From contig JAIWZP010000002.1 in NCBI GenBank assembly GCA_025201375.1, positions 1,116,001-1,180,000 on the forward strand: a stretch of DNA of 64,000 bases. The letters are read 5' to 3'. Under the pieces are notes generated by a model. The model was not told where the DNA came from. It saw nothing but the letters and a program-made list of their open reading frames with translations, and did no database searches. The position numbers and the translations under genes were made by a program. Below, one piece after another: positions 50,861-61,612 of this stretch. Within the stretch, counting starts at the first letter, position 1. Each line of letters begins with the position of its first letter. This DNA is from Gongronella butleri. Taxonomy: Eukaryota; Mucoromycota; Mucoromycetes; Mucorales; Cunninghamellaceae.

Positions 50861-51383
50861 TGATCAAAATACTGAAAAAAATACGCCAAATGCGAGTTTC
50901 TCGGTCATGTATGTCTCGCTCGCGATGTAACGTGCATTTGGAAAGAGACGTGCTTGCGCGTCACTTTGTCTCCGCTCGACAGACGCGATATAATATTTTT
51001 ACCCAATTTCAAATCTCGATCAGATCATTTGCGAGCGATTTTTTCATGTTCTAATACGGCGTGCAATAGCGTCTTGATGCAACAATTGCTCCATTAGGCG
51101 ATCATGCATCAAATAAAAGCAATTCAAACGCTATGCAAGCACAAGGACTAGCCAAGCAAATCAAAATCTTTAAAAATTGGTCCATTTTCACACTTTTTCA
51201 CCTTTTGTTCGCGCCCCTTTCTAAAATCCAACAACCCAAAATGGTGGTATTTCACGCGCAACGTGCCTGTCTCTATTGCCTACACATTTGTTTTTTTTAT
51301 CAATGAGCGAATTGAATCGGGATCCTTTTCTGTTTGTTTTATTTTTTGAATAATGTGAATAAGGGTGGATGATTTGATGCGCG
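50861..51383. other. Intergenic region, no gene seen
   Basis: AT-rich DNA with no supported gene; the last ~30 bases flank the F-box locus on its 3' side. Confidence 0.4.
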
Positions 51384-52445
51384 TCAAGTAGTGGATGTGG
51401 GGTTGTGGATGTTCAATTGCACGGTGCGCGCGGAGCGCAGGCTAACAATGTTCAAATACTCGAGTGCACGAACAATCTCAGCATGTGCGCCATGTCGAAT
51501 GTCAATGGTGGCGAGTTGCGTCCAGAGCTGGTGATGAATGATTGGTGTCTCAACTGGGAGAAAGGAGTTGTTTGAATACGTGGGATTGTGCTGTCGGATG
51601 TCCAGAGACTGTGTGCCAGGGAATTTCATGTGAAGTACTTGAAAATATCTATAAAATACGCACGAGGACTTGGGGGATTTCCAGGAACAGTAACAAAAAG
51701 ATGCTGCACAGTTGGCATGGGCGGGCAGATTGGACAATGTGGGTCTTCACAATAGACGTGCCATTCATGCAAGGAGTGCCGGCGCCAGTGCAAGAATTTC
51801 TGATGGAAGGACGGGCCCAATTCAAAGGCAATACAAGTCAATTGCACGCGCGGTGTCCAATAAGAAATTGTACGCATGAAGTGCAAGAAAGGCAGGCAGG
51901 TCGACAAACAAACAATTTGTACACTCACACGAGAGCTTTGACAAGGAGAGGACATTTCTCGGAGCACACGAAAATGATCATAGCTATAATCGTCACGATA
52001 TTGGATTTCTAGCACCCATGAGCAAGCAACAGTGAGCCGTCACGGGGTGAGTGGCGATAATGGACACTTTGAACAAATTTGGGCACACTTTTAATAGTCG
52101 GCAGAGGTGATCGACGTGGTCATTGTCGCGCGCAAATGTCACGGAGCGCACCATGGGCTGCAAGTCATGGCAAGGTCGAATGCCCGCATCAATGGTCAAG
52201 GATTGCGTCTTGTATTTGCTCAACCAGAGCTGTTCAAAGCTGGCAAGAGAGCGATTTGTCGGCGATCCGGTTTCAATTTCGATGCGCAGCGCGTCAAATA
52301 CGAAGGGAGACGCAATGTCGCACATGCGTTGGCTGCACAGACGCAGCTGGGCTCGCGTGCAGCGGTCCAAGAACTTTATAATTATGCGGACGATTTCAAC
52401 AGGCACTGAAATTTTGCCGTTTGTGCTTGGTCGAGGCAAGTCCAT
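51384..52445 (-). pseudogene. F-box-like protein gene, apparently frameshifted
   Basis: A minus-strand start at 52445 (MDLPRPSTNGKISVPVEIV) opens an F-box-like segment: SVPVEIVRIIIKFLDRC, LRLCSQRMCDIASPFVFDAL. The following sequence resembles the leucine-rich style of fungal F-box proteins (e.g. TKWL-like SKYKTQSLTIDAG, LLKVCPNLFKVSI). The frame stops at 51993, but coding composition continues in a second frame (LEIQYRDDYSYDHFRVL to FIDIFKYF) and then a third (MKFPGTQSLDIRQHN to a stop at 51384). I could not find introns with proper ends bridging both shifts, so a pseudogene is favoured; an unrecognised intron or sequence error remains possible. F-box proteins recruit substrates to SCF ubiquitin ligases and often form rapidly changing families. 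Confidence 0.5.
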
Positions 52446-53209
52446 GATCAATCGAGTGCACACAAAGTGAAAAAAGGACGGAAGAGAGAGATGGGAATCG
52501 ACGTGGGGCGACTTTGCGATCATAAAAAAAGAGGGTGGCGGTCTTGATTTTTCCCATGTTTCGTTACATACGCACCGAAAGCCAATGACTATGCTGCTGC
52601 TCTTTTTGCGCTTTAATCGAAAAAAAAGAAGAGAAAAGGGGGGGGGGAAGGCCATCCAATCATTTGCTTTGTCGGGCACTCACATCTCGCTCACGATCTT
52701 TTCTCATGGATGCCAGCTCCCCCAGTCGCTCGAGTCGCGGGCAATCGACATTGCGAAGTTCAAAGCGCAATTGCTCGCTCAGCCGTGGTTTTCGTCAGAC
52801 TCAAACGTGTCCATTCGTCACCCTGGCGCTGTTTTCGAGTCGTCGGCTCTCATGGTACAATCATTTCCACACATACGTACACAATGATTTCTCCGTTTTC
52901 TTTGGATAAACGCGAAAACACTTCAAAACGCACGCCACGCGCTTGTTTCATGGATTCAACAGAAAACAAAAAGCCAAAACCGTCCATCGCCAACGGCCAC
53001 GGCCAAAAGGGGTAAAAAAAAAAAAAAAAAAAGGCTCACCAAGGGGTGTCGGGAGAAAAAGGGGTCGAGACAACACGCCTTGGAGGGTAAAAAATACAAA
53101 AAAAGAAGCACACGCTCCCGTCTGTCTTATTACGTGCTTACGTTTGACTGCATGGTACCTGACGGGCGCCACGGGTTATCTCATTCTGAATCTTCAACGC
53201 AAAAAAATA
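52446..53209. other. Intergenic region, no gene seen
   Basis: Upstream of the F-box-like locus. A G run (52638-52647) and an A run (53018-53031) are present. No supported gene. Confidence 0.4.
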
Positions 53210-53925
53210 CTCTTGGCGTTCCAAAACACAAAAAAATAATCAAAAAGCGCGATTTTCACGCTGGCAATCCCAAAAGTAGCAGAACAATGCAAGCGTCAAA
53301 AAAGACATTTCACCGCTCTGCATGTATTCTAACTCATACTTTCATTTAAAATGGGCGGATGGCCTCTGTAGAGTTCATTTGTCCTTTTAGGAGCTGTCGT
53401 GCGTCATACGTTGGCGCCTTGCGCTCATATCTGCAGCGCTTCATTTTGTCTCCTTGCCCTCCATCTCGTGGTGCTTTTAAGTTTTACAAAGATGATGAAT
53501 TCCCGTAAAGTAAACCACCAAAAAGCGATTTTGATGATGGTTTATTATAGAGTTCATTAAACCAAACATGGCAGTGTCCCGAACGCTTTTCATTGCAAAG
53601 GAACACGCTTGAAGCCTGGTGCAAACCCCAATTTGCGGTTATAAAGAAGTCAGGGAGGCGCGACAGGCACAAATCAAAAATTGGCCATGTCGAGCCCTCA
53701 AACCAAAATTGAAAATTTGGATCGCCAGAATTGAGCCAAACATATACATCGGAAACACATCGAAAACAGTCCATGGAGAAACGGCGGGAAAAAAGCCAAA
53801 AACGAGGGCGATCCATCTGCTCGCTGACAAGCGATTTAAGGTTAAAAAAGTCAAATTGCATCTCCAAAACGCGTGTGAGAGCTGCGCCGATGCATTGGCG
53901 TTCGCCCAATGCGTGCATCAGATCT
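53210..53925 (+). repeat. Dispersed repeat family B, copy 3
   Basis: Aligns with 49520-50340 as described for copy 2, about 80 percent alike by eye. Its right end runs directly into the fourth tRNA-Gly segment, so the repeat and tRNA segment are contiguous here. Confidence 0.65.
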
Positions 53926-54310
53926 TGCTTTGTAAGGTTCAGACTCACGAAAACGTGGACATCCTTGGGAAACTTGAAAATCATCAATTTTTGTCAATTT
54001 TTTTGTTTTTCTAATTAGCTCTTGGATGTCCAATCGCGTGTTCCGTCATCAAGCGCGCGCATGGTTAAGTGGTATAATGGCCGCCTGCCACGCGGCCGGC
54101 CGGGGTTCGATTCCCCGTGCGCGCAATCATTTTTTTCGATTTTTTATTGAAATTTTTTTTTGCTGGTTTTTAATTTTTTTTTTTTTTTTTTTTGGGTGGA
54201 TTGTGGTGTGTTGTGCTTCCGTTTGTCCGTGGGACGTTTGAGCGGGACCGAATGTGTGATTATTTTCCTTTTTTTTTTTGTGTGTCAATGTGTTGCCAAT
54301 GGCTGACAGG
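53926..54310 (+). repeat. tRNA-Gly segment, copy 4
   Basis: The 5' flank retains only the ~125 bases nearest the tRNA (CTTGAAAATCATC, TTTTTCTAATTAGCTCTTGGATGTCC, CGTGTTCCGTCATCAAGCG). The 3' flank matches copy 2 (GGTGTGTTGTGCTTCCG, then GTGTGTCAATG and TGACAGG). Confidence 0.7.
54055..54125 (+). tRNA. tRNA-Gly(GCC), copy 4
   Basis: Identical to the other three tRNA-Gly copies, with all internal promoter elements intact. It is convergent with the decayed J-like paralogue ending at 54710. Confidence 0.95.
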
Positions 54311-54709
54311 TTAGGGGCGTGGGGTCATGATGGGTATGGCGCTGCAATGAGTTGTGGACGCGCACGGTAGGGTAATTGTTTCGCCTTCAGCGGCAAGCAA
54401 TGGGATGGATGCGCCTTTTTTTTTTTGCATTGGTCATTTTTGTTTGAAATTTGGGACGTTTTGGCTTTTGGGCGAGTTGATGAAAAAAAGGATATTGTTG
54501 CCAATAAGGTCGGAGGTGAGTATTTGAAATCTCTAGAAAGGATGTTGTATTCTGGTAGGGGCCCTTGGGACAGGCACATGAAATGTAAGGGCAATAGAAT
54601 GATGTACGGCAATTTTGCGGGGACGAGATGAGATGCATAGAAGGACAATGGGGCTGATAAAAGACAATGGGGCCGACAGGTAAAATTTTCAAAAAATGTT
54701 TGGTATTTT

Positions 54710-55720
54710 TTATTTTAGGACATCTTCCCACCACGGGTACGGGGGCTTCTTCAGGCCATGCTCTTGAAGCCATCGTCGCATGGCTTCAGCTTCGGCCCTG
54801 CGGATCTCTGCCTGGGAACGGATGGGCAGCAGGGCCACCGGGCGGCTCTTTTCCTCGCGAGGTCTTGCAGCACCATTTGCAACGTTGTGGGTTTTTTTTC
54901 AGGGACCGCACAACGTTGCATTTTCTTCATCAACATCGACCTGGACTTTAGCGCGTCGGCACCTTTTTTGACGCCCTCGTCACATTTTTATGGCATTGCC
55001 GTCTTGTAAAGGAGCTAAAACAGGTGTGTTTGTAAAAAAAACAAAAAATCTCTGTCTTTTTATCATTGGTGTTGCTTTACCCAGTCTGGCCATGCCATGA
55101 TTGGCAAAAGTAAAGTCGGGCGCCTTCTGTCAGCTCGCGAGGGAGGGGTCCGGGCCGATGTTGGCGTGAAAACAGCAGGGCGCCCAAGTTGACGGACGTC
55201 CACGTCGCCCGGAATAGCATTGACACGCAGGCATGGCTGTTGCCTGTAAGGGAGCGGACGCAAAGGGGGCAGGTAGTAAGAGACCAACGGGGGAGAGGCA
55301 GCGAAGAGAAAAAAAAAGAAAAAGGAAAAAAAAAAGGGGGGGATGTGACGGAATCAAATATCTTGTCAACTTTCCACAAGACGCCCATGACCGCATGATG
55401 ATCGCCTGCTGATCCCTGCACGTTTGTGTTCCCACGGTCCACGCTCGCTCTTGGCGGAGCATGTGGTCACGGTCGTCCGCGTTCCATGGCAAAAAGCCTG
55501 CCCAGCTGCCCCAAGTGATGAGATGATGGCATCAATTGCGCCCATTTGGTCCTCGATGTGTTCAACGATAAATTTGCCACAGACCACATGAGGCCCTTGA
55601 CCAGCATGATCGCCGCTGACTTGTGTTCCCACGGATCACGCTCGCCATGGCGGTCGCCGTCGTCGGCGCTCCACGAGCAAGGCAGCCCAGGTGATGGACG
55701 ATGTGTTCACTTTTTTTTTG
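54710..55720 (-). pseudogene. Decayed paralogue of the 32178 J-domain-like gene
   Basis: The 3' end (54845-54710) reads LLPIRSQAEIRRAEAEAMRR, then WLQEHGLKKPPYPWWEDVLK and a stop, almost the same as the C-terminus of the gene at 32178. An intron at 55080-55015 has the same ends as that gene's intron (GTAAAGCAACA..ACACACCTGTTTTAG). Upstream, WNADDRDHMLRQERAW (about 55490-55445) resembles the WYDEDNWLSETHRLW region. The acidic linker is broken by an in-frame stop after DVDEENATLCGP and by a frame change, and part of the 5' half is duplicated (55402-55500 against 55608-55700). This indicates loss of function, although extra introns cannot be fully ruled out. Confidence 0.6.
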
Positions 55721-55730
55721 GGGGGGCGAA

Positions 55731-55820
55731 AATAAGGCCAATTGGCGGCCGATTTCGCTCAACACCGACGCCGACGTCTTTTACACGCTTGCTCACTGCC
55801 CGATTGCAACGCGACTGGTC
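55731..55820 (+). pseudogene. Possible non-LTR retrotransposon reverse-transcriptase relic
   Basis: A short open stretch reads KANWRPISLNTDADVFYTLA, which resembles the conserved NWRPISLLN-D-YK block of LINE-type reverse transcriptases. No further motif (such as the YADD box) was found nearby, so it is at best a small decayed fragment. Confidence 0.35.
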
Positions 55821-56729
55821 TTGTTCGCGGCCGCCCCCTCCCCTTTATTTTGTGAACAAAAACAGGTCCATTTCCGATTATTTGGGCTGCCATTTTTGGA
55901 TCCCTGCGTCGCCCCGGCTTCGCTCGTCATGTCGCCAAACTCGTTTTTTTTTCACCGAGATTTGTGTCCTTTTGTCGCGCTTTTTGTTCATTCTGACCAT
56001 AAAGCCATTGATTCGTGCGCTAGTAGACGATCCCTCCTTGGCTAGCTACTGTACACGTTTTCGGCACCCTTGACACTTGACGGCCGCCACGGCCCATCCA
56101 GCGGGTTCTGGCAACGACAATGCGCCAATTGACACCGTTCCACTCTTGGCCTATGAAGAAGATGGCCTCGGATGTTCAAATCATCGGCCGCTGGATGGGG
56201 ACATTTATTACTGTATGGTGTACCGTCCAATGCATGCCTCAATCGCACCAAAAACGGCCATTGTCGCGCTCAACTGTATGCTCGGCGCACTCCAATTGGC
56301 TGGTTTGCTCATCTCCCACACGCTCAATTCATGCAATTTTTCCAAAAATTACTGGCCATGTTGGTGGACGGTTCACAACTTGGAATTCGCTAATTGCACT
56401 GGCTCTGTGGTACGTGCTCCGACTTCAAAAGTTCTTTGGGCCATGGCGCTTGAATTGGATCGCGTCTTTTGACCTCTATTGTCCCTTTCATCTCCAGATT
56501 TGTACAGTATACAGTACTGTATTTTTTGATCTTTGATTGGCAATACAGGCCACAAAACACGGTTGGAACCTCGAGCCAATTGAAGGACCTTGAGTACTTA
56601 GAAACTTACGTGGAAAGGTAGAATCTTGGGCATTTTCCGGTGTTTGTGCCGCTTAAAACAACACATGGTCTCATGCGGGATGTTGGGGATGCATTGGCTC
56701 TAGTTTAGACAGCAAAAAATACAGTACTG
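55821..56729. other. Gene-poor region with coding-like fragments
   Basis: Three overlapping plus-strand frames at 56077-56536 each have partly protein-like stretches (for example SWPMKKMASDVQIIGRWMG), the last faintly reminiscent of a tyrosine-recombinase box, but none holds. At 56505-56523 TACAGTATACAGTACTGTA is a dense copy of the TACTGTA motif. Confidence 0.3.
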
Positions 56730-57507
56730 AGTAATTTTCGAGTTTTGTCAGCCTGCTGCGCCTTCAGATTTTTTTTCAGCGAGGTACCTCCTGCCGCCCG
56801 CCGATGAAAAACACGTTACTGTACGAAAGAAACTCGGGATGCATGACCCAATGGCCAATGCTGAGAACGGACCCGTCCGATTTTTTTGATCTCGAAAAAG
56901 CTAAAATGGACAGATTTGTCTTGTTTTGTGTTCATCTTGCGATTTGTATGATCGAGACCTCTCAAAAATAGATGCATCGCATTCAACGCAAGTTTTGCAA
57001 CAAAAAAGCCTAAAACCTCAAACAGCTACGATCATTTTTTTAAAATTCAGGGGTCACGCATTTCAACCTGTCAGGAAATGCCAAATTTGGGAAATTTCGA
57101 ACTCCGAATGATCAATGCACCCCAAACAGGCAACTCCGGCCATTTGCTATTGGCTCCACAAAATAGGTAGCAAAACTCCTTAAAAGCTTAAATTTAAGAA
57201 AAATGGCAAAAGAGTAATGCATGAACGGCGATTGGCTGGAAAAAGTGCCTACTTTGGGCTTTTTTTTTTGCAAAAATTTAAGGTTTGAGACTTCCAAATT
57301 TATGGGTTGCGTGGATTGCATGGATTTTTTTATTTTTTTTATTTTGCCCATTTTGTGCTGCGCTGAGCGTGCTGGTCGCTGCGACGCTGCCTTGTTTGCT
57401 GGTACTGTAAAGAAGAAATGACTCATGGAAAAATTTCAAACCCAAGCTAGCGCACTGCTTCAAGTTACCCTATTACTGTAGATGCTTTGCCTCCCTGTTT
57501 GTTAGTA
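56730..57507 (+). repeat. Dispersed repeat family A, copy 4
   Basis: Aligns with 15010-15770: GCCTGCTG, a poly-T/CAGC block, GATGAAAAAC/AATGAAAAAT, GGACTCGCCCGATTT/GGACCCGTCCGATTT, CAACAAAAAAGC, AAACCTCAAA, GGGGTCACGCATTTCAA, AAACAGGCAACTCCGG, ATTTGCTATTGGCT, TGCATGAACGGCGAT and TTTGCCTCCCTGTTTGTTAGTAA. It extends the left border of the family about 170 bases beyond copy 2. Confidence 0.65.
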
Positions 57508-58175
57508 AACAAGGTCCGGAGGCCTTGGCCTGGCCTGGCAAGATGTGGGGTCACTTCTTGACGTTGAAAGGTGCTGGGCCACGATAGCCATATTTTTTGA
57601 TTTCCTCTTCTTCTCATGAGCAATTATAATAAAACCCGCATGTCGACCGGATCTGAAACCGCAACACTCGCCCAACAGCCATTTTTGGAATGGAAGGACG
57701 AATGACCCCCAAGGTTTGCATAAAAAGTGAATCGAGACATTCAAGCTCTCATTTCTCGTGATGCCCATTTGCCTTTTTTTTTTTTTGGCTGCAATGAAAC
57801 ACAATACTCGCCCAACAGCCAACAGCCATTTTTGGGATGCATGATGCGCACACCGACGAGCTATTGAGGGTTTCTGGACTAAAAAAAGAACGAGCAACCC
57901 ACAACACTCTGACAACGGCAGCCATCTTGGAATCCATGACCAATTTTGCCAAAAAAAAAACATGATTCCAAGTCTCTCTCCTCGCGCCTTTTTTTTGTTG
58001 TAGGTGTTACTGGCCGTTTTGTGTGTAGCAGCTTCTTTATTAAATTGAGTGAAGACAAAAGAGAGAGAGCTCTTACCTTGGCTCTAAATCATCTTTGGGG
58101 GCCCTGAAGCGCTGATGTCGTTGCTGCTGGTGCAAATGGCTGCTGGCCCCATTGATTCATCGAGCAATAGCCATC
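57508..58175. other. Intergenic region with short imperfect repeats
   Basis: Three imperfect ~110-140-base repeats (57650-57950) share a GCCCAACAGCCATTTTTGG block or its decayed form GGCAGCCATCTTGGAATCC. No supported gene; the minus-strand frame here (57963-57502) is made of these repeats. Confidence 0.4.
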
Positions 58176-58545
58176 AAAAAGACAGCGAATACCGATTGTT
58201 TTCATCGATTTCCGGTGCTTTCATAGTGTGTTGCGTGGTGTCGAGCGCCCATATGCTCGCATGGCCTTGAGAAAAAAAAACAGGACAAAGGATGTCAGGC
58301 AACAACATGATGCGTGCCCAAGGCTGCAAAAAAAAGTGATTATCAGTTGTTTTCGTCCATTTTCGGTGCTTTTGCAGCGTGTTGCGCGGTGTCATGCTTG
58401 CATGTGCTCGCATGGCCATTAGAGAAATAAAAAAAAGAGGACAAAGCCAGGCAATGGGACGCGCCAAGACACCCAAAAAAAATAGTGAATATCAGCGGCT
58501 TTTGCCCTTTTCCAGTGCTTTTTCAGTTTGTTGAGTGTTGTCGTG
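58176..58545 (+). repeat. ~150-bp tandem repeat, about 2.4 units
   Basis: Units recur with about 150-152-base spacing (GTGTTGCG-type landmark near 58227, 58379 and 58528). Each has GCGAATA/GTGATTATCAG, TTTTCGTCCATTTTCGGTGCTTT, GTGTTGCGCGGTGTC, CTCGCATGGCC, an A run, and AGGACAAAG. No ORF. Confidence 0.7.
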
Positions 58546-58790
58546 GTAAATCTGCAATAAAAATTGGGGGTCAACTAGACCGTTGTCGAGCGATTTTCAT
58601 CAAATATTTTGATGAAAAAGTAATTTTGTCGGCGGGTTTTAGCCATCCATCGACGAAATTGGTCTCACTCGATAAAGATTCAAAAAGTGCTTTCGACACG
58701 TTAAAACCGTCGTCGGTTGTCTTGTACATTTCCGAGAAAATCAAAAAAATTAAAAATGGATCAGGCAGTTGATCGATTTTTTAAGCATCA
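58530..58790 (+). repeat. Dispersed repeat family A, copy 5 (fragment)
   Basis: Matches 15775-15985: TCTGCAATAAAAATTGGGGG, CTAGACCGTTGTCGAG/CTAGACCGCTGTCAAAC, GATGAAAAAGTA, TTTTAGCCATCCATCG, GAAATTGGTCTC, CTCGATA, GTGCTTTCGACA. It is joined directly to the tandem array on its left. Confidence 0.65.
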
Positions 58791-59177
58791 TGCAAAGGTC
58801 ACGTCGCTTGTCGCTCGCTCGGCGGCTCGGGTGTGATTGGAAATGACGACCGAGCGTGTCTCTTACTCTCTTTTGGATGTTCGATGTTGCCATTTTGATG
58901 ACCGCGAATCCGCGATCGACCCCAAGTCTTTTTTGGCAAACAGGCAATCAGAGCATGTGAAAATACAGAGTTTCCACTGTTCATTTGCGCGTCGTTGAAA
59001 TGTTTTTGCACGCAAAGGTGATTTGTTCACCCGCGAATAAAAATGCAAATGCACGCAAACACCTTTCATTGGCGCGCACCGCATCATCAGTCTACGCAAA
59101 CTTTACTCTCGATGGGCGCCAATTGAATTTTTAGGGCACGCGAATAATTATTTCGTAAAAAAAAAAGAAACTAGAGT
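58791..59177. other. Intergenic region, no gene seen
   Basis: No supported gene. Open frames are short and on the minus strand overlap the repeat border. Confidence 0.4.
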
Positions 59178-59342
59178 ATGGCTTCATTCATTGGCGAAGC
59201 AGCGGTCAAAGAAGATGAGACCATCGGATCCACCCCTCACAGTCCTGGCGCGTCACCGTCTTGGCAACCTCTCGCATCCGCGGTATCAGGTCATCCAGAT
59301 CATCAGGACGCGATAGACAATGCATATCCGGTAGTGTCATGA
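59178..59342 (+). CDS. Small ORF, hypothetical
   Basis: A 54-residue open frame starting MASFIGEAAVKEDETIGSTP and ending NAYPVVS. Its composition (acidic, Ser/Pro-containing, no low complexity) is more protein-like than the surrounding DNA. It may be the first exon of the decayed gene whose pieces continue to about 60390. No family recognised. Confidence 0.3.
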   Translation: MASFIGEAAVKEDETIGSTPHSPGASPSWQPLASAVSGHPDHQDAIDNAYPVVS

Positions 59343-59928
59343 TAACAATACGGTAGATAAAAAAATGCAAAGTGCGAGTTCAAAATACGAAAGAAAAAAA
59401 GAAGAGAGATTATTATTAGCGGTTCTTTATTTAAAAGTCTATGCGCCACGGCCACCCTTTGTTGTGCTCACAGAAAGGCACCGGAGCCACAGGCAGGACG
59501 GGGACAACATTGATGATGGGAGAAATCATAATAGGATTTTATTATTAGCAAGAACAAGTGCGTGTGGGAACGTATGTGATTATAGAGATGAGGGAAAAAG
59601 GAAGGACATGCGCTGTGCGGATGTCCTTTTATACTCTAAGGATCGAGGGGGAAATAGGGGGTCGTGTCATCTACAGATGAGTCAAGATGATGGATCCTGA
59701 GGATCCATCAGTTTAACGCCAAGTTGAGGGTCAATTGCATGTTAGGAGGTTGGGTCATCATGTATTGGTGTTGGCCATCAGGAATTATTAGGGGCTAAGA
59801 GCGCTCGCGCGAAGGGGACAGCCTTGAGGAGGGATGGCACAGGAGCGCGTAAGAAAAGAAAAAAAATGTATGGCGTGAATCTTGCTTGGCTTTGCAGGCA
59901 TAATAACATCCTTTGACACCGCGTTCGA

Positions 59929-60014
59929 CCCCTTGGAACGACGTTCGAGGTGTAACCACCGCGTTCGAGGCATTGACCCGGCGTTCGAGGTGTAACATCC
60001 GAGTTCGAGGTGTC
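59929..60014 (+). repeat. Short GTTCGAGG tandem repeat
   Basis: Five imperfect 17-24-base units built around CG(C/A)GTTCGAGGTGTAAC or GCGTTCGA(G/C). On the plus strand they encode nothing convincing. Confidence 0.75.
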
Positions 60015-60082
60015 CGAAAATGTGGCTCCCAGTCAGCAGTCAGCGATAAGAACGTTGCTCTTTGCACTGAATTCATGTCTGT

Positions 60083-60390
60083 TGGCGGCACAGACGGTGT
60101 TTCCGACGATAATCACGATCATCTAGATACAGTATTCAGTATAGGAACGAAATATTTCCAGAAGAGCGAGAAGATGACAGCGATGACAATGATGACGAAG
60201 AAATCCGCGCATCGTGGCACAAAGAATAATCGATCTTTTGAGCAGCGGCCGCATCAGAATACAATCATTCTTGTGGGAAGAAGAAGAATTTTACAGCCAA
60301 GTCAATACTAACTGCTGGTTTTGCTATAAATGACGTTACCAATCTCCAGCCGTCCGAATTGGACGGTAAGGCAGATTCTTCATCTCAGTA
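60083..60390 (+). pseudogene. Frameshifted coding remnants with acidic tract
   Basis: Four consecutive plus-strand pieces look coding but in changing frames: DDNHDHLDTVFSIG, then NEIFPEEREDDSDDNDDEEI to WHKE and a stop, then IQSFLWEEEEFYSQVNTNCW followed by FCY, then NDVTNLQPSELDGKADSSSQ. The changes occur within a few bases and no introns separate them, so this is best read as a decayed gene. The NCWFC pair might be part of a zinc-binding motif. Family unknown. Confidence 0.4.
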
Positions 60391-61533
60391 AAAAATTGTG
60401 CTCACTTTGTATTCACATTCTAAAGAAACTCTTTTGCCCATCGCCTCCTTGCCCATTGGAGGTGATCCAAGGCCTCGCTTGGCCTTGGATACTACCTAAT
60501 GAGTAATCACGCGGGTATGCACGTTTGTTTAATCCATGGCAATTGTCTATCAATGGCCATCCCGCGTGGATGATCCCATTTTTAAAAACCCAAGGTTCCA
60601 TCTTTTTGAACGTTGCCGGACATTCTGGATAAAGTCTATTGGTGAGACCGCTATGGTTATGCAAATGTGCATGCCCGCGTCAATACCCATTCTCAAAACC
60701 AAGGCGAGACAACCAAGCGAGCCTTCTTAGATCACCTTCATTGCCAAGAAACCTTCAAACGGCACGCTGGCAAAAAAAAAAGACGGCTGTGGCCACCGTA
60801 AGGCAATTGTACCACCGGCCAAATCCATGATGCAGTCAAGCAAAAGCCTCATTTCAGCGTGCGCACGCCGTGTGAGAGCACTCCGGCAAAAAAAAGGCGC
60901 ACGCCAGTCACCAAAGAACATCGGTGCGCAGTCAGGCGCAGGGCAAGTGCAGGTTTTTAATTTGAAATCTCAAATTGGCTCGCTCTAATTAGTTAATATG
61001 TTACGTTTGTTCTAAACAAGGATGTCTATTTTTGTCGGCATTTTTTTTGTGTGGGCCGTGCGATTTGTTGCGTGATGCCAAGCGAAGGAGGCTCGAGTGC
61101 TGGTAAGGGAGAGCGGATTGTAAATGAGAAGGTATTTTGCTGCCCACTTTGTTTTTTTCAATTTATAAAGCGAGATTAATTGTGTCTTCTTGCGGGCTAC
61201 ATTTTTGTAGAGACTGGAATAAAGACGACAGCGAGGCTGTCCACAAAAAAAAAAAAAAAAAAAGGCAAAGGCAAAGGCAAAGGCAAAGGGCAAATAATAA
61301 TATGCTCTATCCTGGATAAAGTTTGTGATACCTCGTCATCTGTTGCTAATTGCTTCTCATGTATGAAATACAGTAGAGAGAAGTTAATAATAGAAACACT
61401 ATTCCAATTGATAAAACAATTCGCTTCACATTGCTATTCATTGATGCATTTTGTGGTACAGAGGATTCCTAATTAATTAGTGCGTTGGACACGTATTTAA
61501 TCGCCAAGGATGCATTCCGACAATTCTCCCTCG

Positions 61534-61541
<8 letters not shown>
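60391..61541. other. Intergenic region before the MAPKKK gene
   Basis: No supported gene. It has an A run followed by four GGCAAA units (61243-61288) and AT-rich sequence up to the CT tract of the next gene. Confidence 0.45.

Positions 61542-61587
<46 letters not shown>
61542..61587 (+). repeat. (CT)n microsatellite in MAPKKK 5' leader
   Basis: About 23 CT repeats followed by a run of about 18 T, ending eight bases before the start codon. Pyrimidine-rich leaders precede several genes in this window; this is the most extreme. Confidence 0.85.
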
Positions 61588-61595
<8 letters not shown>

Positions 61596-61612
61596 TTTTT
61601 TTTTTCGCTCAA

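Noticed and set aside
56077..56536. Possible tyrosine-recombinase (Crypton-like) fragment
   Set aside because: Only one weak box-like stretch (IIGRWMG) and no R..H..Y set could be seen.
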